Positions 8,427 through 16,456 of a stretch of DNA of 64,000 bases are shown piece after piece; within the stretch, counting starts at the first letter, position 1, and every line of letters begins with the position of its first letter. The position numbers were made by a program, and so were the translations under genes. This DNA is from Fulvimonas sp. R45. GTDB taxonomy: Bacteria; Pseudomonadota; Gammaproteobacteria; Xanthomonadales; Rhodanobacteraceae. Where the stretch lies: NCBI RefSeq assembly GCF_030504985.1, contig NZ_JASERU010000014.1:52987-116986 (forward strand). The letters are read 5' to 3'. The notes under the pieces were generated by a model. It worked only from the letters and a program-made list of their open reading frames with translations. It searched no databases and had not been told where the DNA came from.

Positions 8427-9792
8427 AAGGTTCACGCGGCGCGCGCCTCGACTGGCCGCCCTGACGCAGCACCAGGGCGACGACCTTGCCCGATGCATCG
8501 CGCTGGAAGTCGATGCTGATCCCGGCGGCGCTGGCGAAGAATGCGTCACGGGCGGAGGCCTGCAGGGGAAACGCATCCTGCCCGGTAGCGCGGGCGTGAA
8601 GCCCGTTACCGTCATGGGACACCGTGAGCACGAAACCCTGTGCCAATGCGTATCGTCCCACGTAGTCGTCCAGCAGGGACGACGGCAGGCGCACGGCCTT
8701 TTGCAATTCCGGCAGCGGCGACCTGGGCGACAACGCGGCCATGCCCAGCCGCGTGAGATCGCTTCCCGCGACGGCGCTGTTCGTCAGCAACACCACGCCG
8801 TGGCGGCCATCCGCGGTGAATCCCACAAAGCTGCTGTAGCCGCCGGTCTCGCCGTTGTGCCACACCACCGGGCCATCCGGCGTGGGTGTGGTCATCCAAG
8901 CCAGGCCGATGCGCCCCAGCGGGCCGACGTCGCGACGCGGCTGCTGCGCCAGCTTCATCGCGGCCGTCAGCGGGGTGGCCGCCAGGCCCATGTTGGCTTC
9001 GAGGTACCGCAGCATGTCGTGGCCGTCGCTGAGCACGGCGCCGGCGCCGGCCAGCGCATCGAGCCATTGCCAGTGCCCGGCGGGCTGGCCGGTGATGCCG
9101 TGGCCAGGCGCCAGTCGCGCACGCAGCGCCGGGGTCAGTTCGACGCCCGTGCTGTCCATGCCAAGCGGCTGCAGCACGTCACGCTTCAACAGCGCGCCGT
9201 AACCCAGCCCCGCATGCGTGGCCAGCGCATAGCCAAGCAGGCCGATGCCGACATTGGAATATTCGTACTTCGCGCCTGGATCGCGCGGTAGGGCATAACT
9301 GGCGAGGAAGGCCCTGAGCTGCCTTGAGTCGTAACGCGCATACGGATCGGCCAACGATGCAGCGTCCAGGTTGACGGGTACGCGCGGCAGGCCGGAATAC
9401 TGTTCGGCCAACAACCCCAGCGTGATCGGCTTGCCGTCGCGCGAAGGGATCTTCCAGCCCGGCAGCCACGACGCCACCGGCGTGTCCAGCGCGGCCTCGC
9501 CCTGCCGTACCTGTCGCACCAGCAGCAGCGCGGTGAAGGTCTTGGTGACGGAGCCGATCTCGAACACGGTATTCGCATCCGGCGGGCGTCCATCCGGCAG
9601 CTTGCCGTAGCCGGCGATGGAGACGCGGCCGTCGTCGACCATCGCCACCACCAGCGCCGGCGCGATGCCGGCATCGGCAAGCTGCCTGGCGGTGGCGGCG
9701 ACGCGCGTGGGAACCGCCTGCGGCGACCCGGCATGGACGGGGAACAGCGACGGCAGCAGCGCGGCCATCAGGGCGAGGCGGAAACCGTTCAT
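8425..9792 (-). CDS. Secreted serine hydrolase, beta-lactamase/S12 (AmpC-like) family
   Basis: A 455-residue protein with a signal peptide (residues 1-22, ending PVHAG). The S12 catalytic elements are in order: SVTK (SxxK) near residue 80, YSN near 178 and HNGETGG near 315, which replaces the KTG box. A C-terminal lipocalin-like DUF3471-type domain follows (LLDDYVGRYAL... to the end). Such proteins include esterases, D-aminopeptidases and DD-peptidases; true beta-lactamase activity is unlikely given HNG in place of KTG. It is the last gene of an operon with the winged-helix regulator (5-bp gap) and membrane protein upstream. Its TAG stop lies in the end of the palindromic repeat. Confidence 0.9.
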   Translation of the reverse strand: MNGFRLALMAALLPSLFPVHAGSPQAVPTRVAATARQLADAGIAPALVVAMVDDGRVSIAGYGKLPDGRPPDANTVFEIGSVTKTFTALLLVRQVRQGEAALDTPVASWLPGWKIPSRDGKPITLGLLAEQYSGLPRVPVNLDAASLADPYARYDSRQLRAFLASYALPRDPGAKYEYSNVGIGLLGYALATHAGLGYGALLKRDVLQPLGMDSTGVELTPALRARLAPGHGITGQPAGHWQWLDALAGAGAVLSDGHDMLRYLEANMGLAATPLTAAMKLAQQPRRDVGPLGRIGLAWMTTPTPDGPVVWHNGETGGYSSFVGFTADGRHGVVLLTNSAVAGSDLTRLGMAALSPRSPLPELQKAVRLPSSLLDDYVGRYALAQGFVLTVSHDGNGLHARATGQDAFPLQASARDAFFASAAGISIDFQRDASGKVVALVLRQGGQSRRAPREP

Positions 9793-9796
9793 CGCA

Positions 9797-10132
9797 TCAC
9801 TTCCTTGGCGTGGGGGCCTCGGGCAGTTCCTGCATCACTGCCGCCAGCCGTTGACGATAGTCGGCCAGCGCCTTGCGGCCGGCGGCGGTGATCCGCAGCT
9901 CGGTCAGCGGGCGCTTGCCGCGGAAACTCTTCTTCACTTCGACCAGGCCGCCCGCCTCCAGCTTGCTCATGTGGCTGGAGAGGTTGCCCTTGCTGAGCCC
10001 GCTGACCTGCTCCAGGAAGCCGAATTCCACTTCCCGGGCATTGGCCAGCACGGCCAGGATCAGCAGCCGCGCCGGCTCGTGCACCAGCCGGTCCAGCGCC
10101 ATCACCTCGCCGATGCGCGACGTGCCGCTCAT
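9797..10132 (-). CDS. Winged-helix transcriptional regulator (MarR/ArsR-like fold)
   Basis: A 111-residue DNA-binding protein that consists only of a winged helix: LDRLVHEPARLLILAVL, then FGFLEQVSGLSKGNLSSHMSKLEAGG as the helix-turn-helix and VKKSFRGKRPLTELRIT as the wing. This is the HTH_34-type family often paired with a small membrane protein. Its ATG overlaps the stop of the membrane-protein gene by ATGA (10129-10132), so the two are translationally coupled. A perfect palindrome upstream of the operon (10822-10838) is the natural candidate for its own operator, suggesting autorepression (inference). Confidence 0.9.
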   Translation of the reverse strand: MSGTSRIGEVMALDRLVHEPARLLILAVLANAREVEFGFLEQVSGLSKGNLSSHMSKLEAGGLVEVKKSFRGKRPLTELRITAAGRKALADYRQRLAAVMQELPEAPTPRK

Positions 10133-10794
10133 GCGCCGTCTCCCGCGTCGCGCAGGTGCGCGAGCCGCTCGCGCAGGGCGAGGAAGCGGCGGTGATCGGC
10201 CATGCCGGTGCCGATGAAGAGCAGCGCCGCCAGCGGGAACAGCAAGGCCAGCAGGGCCATCGGCGGGTTCGCGGCGGCTGCCGTCGTGCCGACCACGGGA
10301 TACGCGAACCCCGCCCATGACACCGCCGCCTGGCAGAACAGGAACGTGCCCACGAAGAATTCCAGCGGACTGCGCAGCCAGAACCAGCTGGCCGGCACCA
10401 GCAGCCAGAGCAGCGCCAGGTAGCCGAGCTTGCCGGCGCCGAACGGCCACGCACGCGTTCCCACCGTCACCAGCACGGCCACCAGCAGCACGACGCCCAC
10501 GCAGAAGGCGTGCGTGCGGCGCACGGTCGCCGTCGCCTGCTCCTCCACGTGGCCGAACCGCTGGTAGTAGCGCCGGGCCAGGACCTGCTTGGCCAGCAGC
10601 CACGCCAGCGGCAGCGCCACCAGCGCGATGCGCAGCGCCGGCGACGACGGCAACAACCCGCCGGCCAGGTAGGACGCGATGCAGCACAGCCCGCCCAGCA
10701 CCGAAGCCAGGCCGCCGGCGCTGCGCGAGTAGCGCGCATAGTCGCGGGTCAGTGTTTCCAGCTCGTGCAGGCGGCTTTCGTCGAAGGCGGTCAT
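10129..10794 (-). CDS. Integral membrane protein, partner of winged-helix regulator
   Basis: A 221-residue protein with about six hydrophobic segments (ASVLGGLCCIASYLAGGLL, ALRIALVALPLAWLLA, VGVVLLVAVLVTVG, LGYLALLWLLVPASWFWL, FVGTFLFCQAAVSWAG, ALLALLFPLAALLFIG). It shows no recognisable catalytic motif. It is the first gene of the operon and overlaps the regulator start by four bases. Regulator-plus-membrane-protein pairs of this kind are common in Xanthomonadales and other Proteobacteria; the membrane protein might sense a signal or regulate the regulator, but this is not shown. Confidence 0.85.
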   Translation of the reverse strand: MTAFDESRLHELETLTRDYARYSRSAGGLASVLGGLCCIASYLAGGLLPSSPALRIALVALPLAWLLAKQVLARRYYQRFGHVEEQATATVRRTHAFCVGVVLLVAVLVTVGTRAWPFGAGKLGYLALLWLLVPASWFWLRSPLEFFVGTFLFCQAAVSWAGFAYPVVGTTAAAANPPMALLALLFPLAALLFIGTGMADHRRFLALRERLAHLRDAGDGA

Positions 10795-10821
10795 GGCGGC
10801 ATCTCATGGAAATTGCAAATA

Positions 10822-10838
10822 AGTTTGCAGTGCAAACT
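10822..10838. promoter_or_regulatory. Perfect palindrome, likely operator of the winged-helix operon
   Basis: AGTTTGCA-G-TGCAAACT is an exact 8-1-8 inverted repeat in an AT-rich pocket 28 bp upstream of the first operon gene, with the nearby bases TTGCAAATAAG able to contribute promoter elements. Size and symmetry fit a dimeric winged-helix repressor, most simply the 111-residue regulator encoded in the operon. Confidence 0.75.
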
Positions 10839-10900
10839 AGTCTATGTCAACTGCCCATCGAAGCCACGCTGGAACCCGTTCCGGATCGTGCGCGGTCCGC

Positions 10901-11608
10901 CTACAGCCCCGGCAGGCGGTCCTGCCGGTCGCGCCGCGACGCCAACCGGTCGGCCAGGCGCGTCGGCTCCGGCAGGCGGTAGCGGGTGCAGCAGGCCAGC
11001 ACCAGCCCCGGGGCGGTGTCGAGCGCGACGCGATGGCCCGGCGAGACGATCAGCGGCCGCACGCCGTCCTTGCTGCGCAGGACGGTGCCGATGGTCCTGC
11101 CGTGGTAGCGCAATGCGGCGCGATCACCACGCCGCGGACCGATTTCGTCGTGCGTGCCGACCAGGATCGACTTGGCCACGCCCACCGTGGGCAAGCCGGT
11201 GACCACGCCCAGGTGCGCCGCGATGCCCAGCCCGCGCGGATGCGCCACGCCCTGCCCGTCGACGAAGACCAGGTCCGGCGTGCGCGGCAGGCCCGCCAGC
11301 GCCTCGAGCACGGCGGGCAGTTCGCGGAAGGACAGCAGCCCCGGGATGTACGGCATGCGCGTCGGCAGGCGCGCCAGCGCCTCGTCCTGCGGCGCCAGCG
11401 TGCGCGCGTCCAGCAACACGGCGGCGGCGCGGGTGACGGTGCCGTCGGCTTCGAAGCCGACGTCCACGCCGGCGATCCAGCGCAGCGGCGGGTAATCGTC
11501 CTCCAGGCGCACGCGCGCGGCCAGACGCGCCTGCAGCGCGCGCGCCGCCGCGACATCGCCGTCCCAGGCAGGCAAGGCGTCCGAGGCGGCGACGGTGGGC
11601 TTCTTCAT
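10901..11608 (-). CDS. nfi: Endonuclease V
   Basis: A 235-residue cytosolic repair nuclease that nicks DNA (or RNA) one phosphodiester 3' to deoxyinosine. The signature residues are present: IAGVDVGF with the first catalytic Asp near residue 49, [10 protein letters not shown] with the catalytic Glu near 96, [23 protein letters not shown] with the second Asp near 115, and GVAKSILVG. The length is normal (E. coli 223). It is a single gene, minus strand, head-to-head with the MscS-type channel. The C-terminal 25 residues ([19 protein letters not shown]) are Arg-rich and poorly conserved. Confidence 0.96.
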   Translation of the reverse strand: MKKPTVAASDALPAWDGDVAAARALQARLAARVRLEDDYPPLRWIAGVDVGFEADGTVTRAAAVLLDARTLAPQDEALARLPTRMPYIPGLLSFRELPAVLEALAGLPRTPDLVFVDGQGVAHPRGLGIAAHLGVVTGLPTVGVAKSILVGTHDEIGPRRGDRAALRYHGRTIGTVLRSKDGVRPLIVSPGHRVALDTAPGLVLACCTRYRLPEPTRLADRLASRRDRQDRLPGL

Positions 11609-11698
11609 CGGGGCCAGCCTGAACGCCCGCCGCTGAACGCGCCGTCAAGGCGCGCCGTGGCGATTGACCGTCCCCGATGCCGCCCGGATCATGCGCGC

Positions 11699-14113
11699 AT
11701 GCCCGCCCTGCTCCGCATCCTGCTCGCCCTGTCGCTGCTCATCGGCAGCCCGCTGCTGCGCGCGCAGGACGCCGCACCGGCCGGCGCCTCCAGCGCGCCA
11801 CCGCCCCCGCAGGCGCTTGCGCAGCTGCGCAAGCAGCTCGACGGCATCAAGACCACGCTCAGCGGCAAGCAGGTGAACGTGCCGTTGGCGGACCTGCGCA
11901 GCATGGCGCTGGACGTGCAGCAACGCGCCGACGGCATCGGCGACGCGCTGGAGCCGCAACTGGCCAGCCTGCAGGCCAAGCTCACCGTGCTTGGCCCCGT
12001 CCCCGCGCAGGGCGCGCCGGCCGAGACGCCGCAGATGCGCGCGCAGCGGCGCCAGCTCGACCGCGACAGCAACCAGCTGAAGGCCGAGATCGACCAGGCC
12101 CGCCAGCTCAGCCGCGACGGGCTGCACCTGTCCACCCAGATCGCCTCGCTGCGCCGCGAACGTTTCCAGACCCAGCTGGGCACGCGCACCGCCACGCCGT
12201 TCAGCCGCGCGTTCTGGAGCGACCTGCGGCACAGCCTGCCGGGCGACCTGGCCCGGCTCGGCCGGCTCGGCGGCGACGCGCGCGAGGCGCTGGCCGCGGC
12301 CTGGCAGCCGCCGGGCCGGTGGCCGCTGCTGCTGTGCCTGCTCGGCGCGGCGCTGGTGCTGCTCTTCGGCCACCGCCCGCTGGGCCGGCGGCTGCTGGGC
12401 GCCGCCTGCCGGCGCCTGCCCGACGGCCACCTGCGGCGCAGCGCGATGGCGGTGGGCACGGTGCTGTCGGTCACGCTGGACGTGGGCCTGGCGGCGCTGC
12501 TGGCGCACCTCGCGGTGGACTGGAACGACGCGCTGGGCGACGAACTGGACGAACTGGCGCGCGCGCTGGTCACCACGGCCTTCTTCGCGGCCTACGTGGC
12601 GGGACTCGGCCACGCGGTGCTCTCGGCGCGGCGTTCGTCGTGGCGGCTGCCGGCGCTGTCCGACGAGGCCGCGCAGTCCCTGCGCGCGCTCCCGTGGCTG
12701 CTGGGCGCGGCCGCGCTGCTGCTGGGCGCGCTCGAACGCATCAGCGGCTACATCGGCGCCAGCCTGGCCAGCACGGTGTTCGTGCGCGCGGTGCTGGCGC
12801 TGGTGATCAGCGGCCTGGTCGGCCTGGCCCTGGCACGGCTCGCCCGCGCCCGGCGCCACCTGCTGGCGACCGGCGAGGCACCCGTGCGCCGGCCGCTGTG
12901 GGTGGGGGTGCTGCTGGCCGCGCTGGGGCTGGGCGTGGTGCTGGCCTGGCTCGGCGTCGTCACCGGCTACCTCGCCTTCGCGTTCTTCATCGCCTGGCAG
13001 ATGCTGTGGCTGGGCGTGATCGTGGCCACCGTGTACCTGCTGGCCTACCTGCTGAACGACGCCTGCAACGCGCTGCTCGACCCGAAGCAGGCCAGCGGCC
13101 GCCGGCTGCAGGCGGCCTTCGGCCTGTCGCCCTCCGCCCTGGCGCAGGCCGCCGCGGTGTTGTCCGGCGTGGGCCGCGTGCTGCTGGTGCTGTGCGGCGT
13201 GGCGGCGCTGCTGGCGCCGTTCGGCGCCGGCCCACAGGAACTGCTCGGGCGCGTGGGCCACTTCTTCGGCGAGCACCAGTACGGCGGCCTGGTCATCAAG
13301 CCAGGGGCGGTGCTGCGCGCCATCGTGGTATTCACCCTGGGCCTGATGGCGATCCGCGCCGCGAAGCGCTGGCTGATCGAACAGGTACTGCCGCACACCG
13401 CGCTGGACGCCGGGGTGCAAAGCTCGGCGGTGACCCTGCTCGGCTACGTGACCGTCGTGGTGGTGTTCGCGCTGGCACTGAGCATCGCGGGAGTGAGCCT
13501 GCAGAACATCGCCTGGATCGCCAGCGCGCTGTCGGTGGGCATCGGCTTCGGCCTGCAGGCGATCGTGCAGAACTTCATCTCCGGCCTGATCCTGCTGGCC
13601 GAGCAGCCGGTGAAGGTGGGCGACTGGGTGAGCCTGTCCGGCGTCGAAGGCGACATCCGCCGGATCAGCGTGCGCGCCACCGAGATCCAGCTGGGCGACC
13701 GCTCCACCGTGATCGTGCCGAACTCGCAGCTGATCACCCAGAACGTGCGCAACGTCACCCGCGCCGGCGCCCAGGGCCGCGTGCGCATCCTGCTGCCGAT
13801 GCCGCTGGACACCGACGCGGCGAAGGCGCGCGAGTGCATGCTCGATGCCCTGCAGCAGCACCCGGCCACGCTGGACACGCCCGCGCCGATGGTCCGCCTG
13901 GACGAGATCGTCGCCGGCTCGATGAACTTCAGCGCCGTGGCCTACGTGCACAGCCCGCGCGACGTGGCCGGGGTGCGCAGCGACCTGCTGTTCGACATCC
14001 TCCGGCGCTTCGCCGATGCCGGGCTGCCGCTGTCCACGCCGCAGAGCATGGTGGTGCGCACGCTAGGGCCGCTGGGCGAGGACAGCCCCGCCGTGCCGCA
14101 ACCGGCGACCTGA
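11699..14113 (+). CDS. Large mechanosensitive channel, DUF3772 plus MscS domain
   Basis: An 804-residue inner-membrane protein. After a signal peptide (MPALLRILLALSLLIGSPLLRAQ in two short parts) comes a periplasmic coiled region of the DUF3772 type (residues about 30-180), then about ten membrane helices, and the MscS pore helix and beta domain (VGIGFGLQAIVQNFISGLIL near residue 620, VKVGDWVSLSGVEGDIRRI, VIVPNSQLITQNVRN). The order is that of MscK/YbiO/YjeP-type channels, which open on membrane tension to release solutes under osmotic downshock. The frame is open far upstream; ATG 11699 is the first that gives the signal peptide. An AraC gene follows 15 bp downstream. Confidence 0.92.
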   Translation: MPALLRILLALSLLIGSPLLRAQDAAPAGASSAPPPPQALAQLRKQLDGIKTTLSGKQVNVPLADLRSMALDVQQRADGIGDALEPQLASLQAKLTVLGPVPAQGAPAETPQMRAQRRQLDRDSNQLKAEIDQARQLSRDGLHLSTQIASLRRERFQTQLGTRTATPFSRAFWSDLRHSLPGDLARLGRLGGDAREALAAAWQPPGRWPLLLCLLGAALVLLFGHRPLGRRLLGAACRRLPDGHLRRSAMAVGTVLSVTLDVGLAALLAHLAVDWNDALGDELDELARALVTTAFFAAYVAGLGHAVLSARRSSWRLPALSDEAAQSLRALPWLLGAAALLLGALERISGYIGASLASTVFVRAVLALVISGLVGLALARLARARRHLLATGEAPVRRPLWVGVLLAALGLGVVLAWLGVVTGYLAFAFFIAWQMLWLGVIVATVYLLAYLLNDACNALLDPKQASGRRLQAAFGLSPSALAQAAAVLSGVGRVLLVLCGVAALLAPFGAGPQELLGRVGHFFGEHQYGGLVIKPGAVLRAIVVFTLGLMAIRAAKRWLIEQVLPHTALDAGVQSSAVTLLGYVTVVVVFALALSIAGVSLQNIAWIASALSVGIGFGLQAIVQNFISGLILLAEQPVKVGDWVSLSGVEGDIRRISVRATEIQLGDRSTVIVPNSQLITQNVRNVTRAGAQGRVRILLPMPLDTDAAKARECMLDALQQHPATLDTPAPMVRLDEIVAGSMNFSAVAYVHSPRDVAGVRSDLLFDILRRFADAGLPLSTPQSMVVRTLGPLGEDSPAVPQPAT

Positions 14114-14128
14114 CGGAACGGCGCCGCG

Positions 14129-14938
14129 ATGGGCTGGCACAGCATCGTCCCCGCGCCGCCGCTGGATGCCCTGGTGGAAACCCTGTGGGACTGGGACATG
14201 CCCCCGGCCGCGTACCGCCGCGAGCGCATCCTGCCGGTGCCCGGCACCTCGCTGGTCATCAACCTGCACCAGGACGAGACCCGCGTCTGGCGCGACGACG
14301 GCCGCTGCGAACGCGCCTCCGGCAGCGTGATCGGCGGCCCCTTCCGGCATGGCTGGATCATCGACACCGACGAACAGGTGCGGGTGATGGGACTGGCGTT
14401 CCGCCCCGGCGGCGCGCATGCGCTGCTCGGCATCGACGTGCAGGAACTGGCCCTGCGCGACGTGGACCTCGACGCGCTGTGCGGCCCCGCCGTGCGCCGC
14501 CTGCGCCAGCGCCTGCTGGAGACCCCCTGCCCGCTGCGGCGGCTGGCGCTGCTCCAGGACTGGCTGCGCGGCCTGCATCCCGATCCCGTGCCCGATCCGG
14601 TGGTCACGCACGCCGTCGCCACGCTGGCGTGCGCGCCGCAGCTGGCACGCATCGGCGCGCTGCAGCGGGACAGCGGCTGGTCGGCACACCGCTTCGCCAC
14701 GCGCTTCCGCCGCCAGGTGGGCATGACGCCCAAGCAATTCGCGCGGCTGCTGCGCTTCCGCGCGGTAGTGGCGCAGGCGCACCCGCAGCGGGAGATCCGC
14801 TGGAGCGAGATCGCCGTCGACGGCGGCTATTGCGACCAGGCGCACCTCTGCCACGAATTCCGCGCCTTCGCCGGTCTCACCCCGGGCGAGTTCGCCGCCC
14901 GTCGCGGCCCCTGGCCCAACCACCTGCCGCTGGATTGA
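14129..14938 (+). CDS. AraC family transcriptional regulator (DUF6597-type sensor)
   Basis: A 269-residue regulator. The N-terminal domain (ALVETLWDWDMP, RERILPVPGTSLVINLHQDE, GLAFRPGGAHALLG) matches the sensor domain common in AraC proteins of the DUF6597 type. The C-terminal helix-turn-helix domain covers about residues 160-260 (SAHRFATRFRRQVGMTPKQFARLLRF and WSEIAVDGGYCDQAHLCHEFRAFAGLTPGEF). It lies 15 bp after the channel gene and 78 bp before the VOC gene, so it may be co-transcribed and may control the VOC protein. Ligand unknown. Confidence 0.9.
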   Translation: MGWHSIVPAPPLDALVETLWDWDMPPAAYRRERILPVPGTSLVINLHQDETRVWRDDGRCERASGSVIGGPFRHGWIIDTDEQVRVMGLAFRPGGAHALLGIDVQELALRDVDLDALCGPAVRRLRQRLLETPCPLRRLALLQDWLRGLHPDPVPDPVVTHAVATLACAPQLARIGALQRDSGWSAHRFATRFRRQVGMTPKQFARLLRFRAVVAQAHPQREIRWSEIAVDGGYCDQAHLCHEFRAFAGLTPGEFAARRGPWPNHLPLD

Positions 14939-15016
14939 ACTGGCCGGGAAAATCTACAAGACCGTGCGACGCCGCGGCGCTACGCTGCCGGACACCTGTC
15001 AACGCGAGGTATCCGC

Positions 15017-15442
15017 ATGACCACGACCACCCCCGGCGGCAGCACCATCGTCCCCTGCCTGCGCTACCGCGACGCCCATGCCGCGATCGACTGGCTGTGC
15101 CGCGCCTTCGGCTTCGAGAAGCATGCCGTCTACGACGACGACGACGGCGGCGTGGCGCACGCCCAGCTCGTCTTCGGCCACGGCATGGTGATGCTGGGCA
15201 GCGTGCGCGACAACGACTTCGGCCGGCACATGGCCCAGCCGGACGAGACCGGCGGGCGCGAGACGCAATGCGCCTGCGTCATCGTGGCCGACGTGCGCGC
15301 GCACTACGAGCGCGCCAGGGCCGCGGGCGCGGCGATCGTCGACGACTACGCGGAAAAGGACTACGGCGGCGCCGGCTACGCCTGCCGCGACCCGGAGGGC
15401 CACCTGTGGTACTTCGGCAGCTACGACCCGTGGGCGGACTGA
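15017..15442 (+). CDS. VOC (glyoxalase/bleomycin-resistance) superfamily protein
   Basis: A 141-residue protein with two beta-alpha-beta-beta-beta modules: VPCLRYRDAHAAIDWLCRAFGF at the start and DPEGHLWYFGSYDPW at the end, plus HAQLVFGHGMVMLGS in the middle. The GHLWYFGSYDPW ending is typical of the PhnB/YP_-type VOC group rather than of true glyoxalase I. The substrate is unknown. The ribosome site CGAGG lies nine bases before the ATG. AraC plus VOC protein pairs are common; the adjacent regulator may control this gene. Confidence 0.9.
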   Translation: MTTTTPGGSTIVPCLRYRDAHAAIDWLCRAFGFEKHAVYDDDDGGVAHAQLVFGHGMVMLGSVRDNDFGRHMAQPDETGGRETQCACVIVADVRAHYERARAAGAAIVDDYAEKDYGGAGYACRDPEGHLWYFGSYDPWAD

Positions 15443-15467
15443 CGCCGCCCGCCCTTTCCCGGAGCCC

Positions 15468-16445
15468 TCAACGGCCGAAGTGGATTTCCTCGCCCTCGTG
15501 GCTGCGGTCCCAGCCGCGCAGTTCGTCGCGGATGTAGGCGATGCGCTGGCGGCCCAGCGCGTTGCGCTCCTCGTCCAGCACCTGGCCGTCGAGCAGTTCG
15601 GCCATGCGCTGCGCGGTGGGCAGCATGGCGTCCCAGGCGTCCAGCGCCGGCAGCGGCGCGGGCAGGGTCATGAAGAAGCTCATGCCGGGCGTGCGCAGGG
15701 CCTCGAGCCGGCCGAGGTCGAAGCTGCCCGGCTTCAGCATGTTGGCCACGCTGAACACCGGCCCCAGCTCGCGCTTGCCGTCCAGCAGGCGGTGGTAGAT
15801 GCCCATGTCGCCGAATTCCAGGCCGGCCTTCTCCGCCGCCACCACCAGGTCGGGGCCATGGAAATGCTGGCCTTCGCGCGCCACCACGAACAGGGTGACG
15901 ATGCGCTCCACCGGCAGTTGCGCCGGGCGTCGGCCCAGGTCCGAGCGCGGCGGCACCACCACCGGCGCGGGAACTGGCGCCGGCACGGGCGCAGCGACCG
16001 GAGTCGGCGCGGGGGCGGGCGCCGGAACCGGTGCCGCCACGACGGGTTCGGCCGCCGGGACCTCGCCCGGGCTGCGCAGCGCGTTCACGATGGAGGCGGC
16101 CGTGCCGCTCAGCGGCACGGGCTTCGGCTTGCCGCCGGCATGCTCGCTGGCGAGCGTCGCGCCCAGGCGTTCCAGTTCCTCGCGCAGGCCCACGTCCAGC
16201 TCGCCCTGCATCGGCGCGGGCTCCCTGCCGGCCGACGGGGGCGCCTCGTCCGCGCCGGCCTCGCCGCCCAGGGTCGGCTCGCGGCGCTCGTGCGGCGCCT
16301 CGTCCGGCGGCGGGCGACGGCGCCCCTGCTCCCGCTTCGGCTGGCCGAACAGCCAGATCAGCACCAGCACGATCAGGCCGACGATCAGCAGCGGGACGCC
16401 CACGGCGGGGTTCCAGGCCAGCGCGGATACGAACGGCAAGGTCAT
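15468..16445 (-). CDS. zipA: Cell division protein ZipA
   Basis: A 325-residue inner-membrane bitopic protein that tethers FtsZ to the membrane at the septum. One N-terminal membrane helix (VPLLIVGLIVLVLIWLFG, residues 17-34) is followed by a charged, then Pro/Ala/Val-rich linker (about residues 35-180, with repeated PAPAP and PVAAP units) and the C-terminal FtsZ-binding domain (ERIVTLFVVAREGQHFHGPDL, GIYHRLL, VFSVANMLKPGSFDL). It lies 11 bp after smc on the same strand. In related genomes smc-zipA-ligA is a conserved order; here ligA is absent and VOC converges instead. Confidence 0.95.
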   Translation of the reverse strand: MTLPFVSALAWNPAVGVPLLIVGLIVLVLIWLFGQPKREQGRRRPPPDEAPHERREPTLGGEAGADEAPPSAGREPAPMQGELDVGLREELERLGATLASEHAGGKPKPVPLSGTAASIVNALRSPGEVPAAEPVVAAPVPAPAPAPTPVAAPVPAPVPAPVVVPPRSDLGRRPAQLPVERIVTLFVVAREGQHFHGPDLVVAAEKAGLEFGDMGIYHRLLDGKRELGPVFSVANMLKPGSFDLGRLEALRTPGMSFFMTLPAPLPALDAWDAMLPTAQRMAELLDGQVLDEERNALGRQRIAYIRDELRGWDRSHEGEEIHFGR

Positions 16446-16456
16446 CTCGGGACTCC

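Noticed and set aside
8425..9792. The S12 protein as an antibiotic beta-lactamase
   Set aside because: The third motif is HNG instead of KTG and a lipocalin-like domain follows, as in esterases and peptidases of the family; no ampR-like LysR gene is adjacent.
11645..13951. A 768-codon open frame on the minus strand opposite the MscS-type gene
   Set aside because: It is a shadow frame of a very GC-rich gene: the translation is dominated by His, Arg, Gln and Ala, with no conserved motif, and the plus-strand channel is certain.
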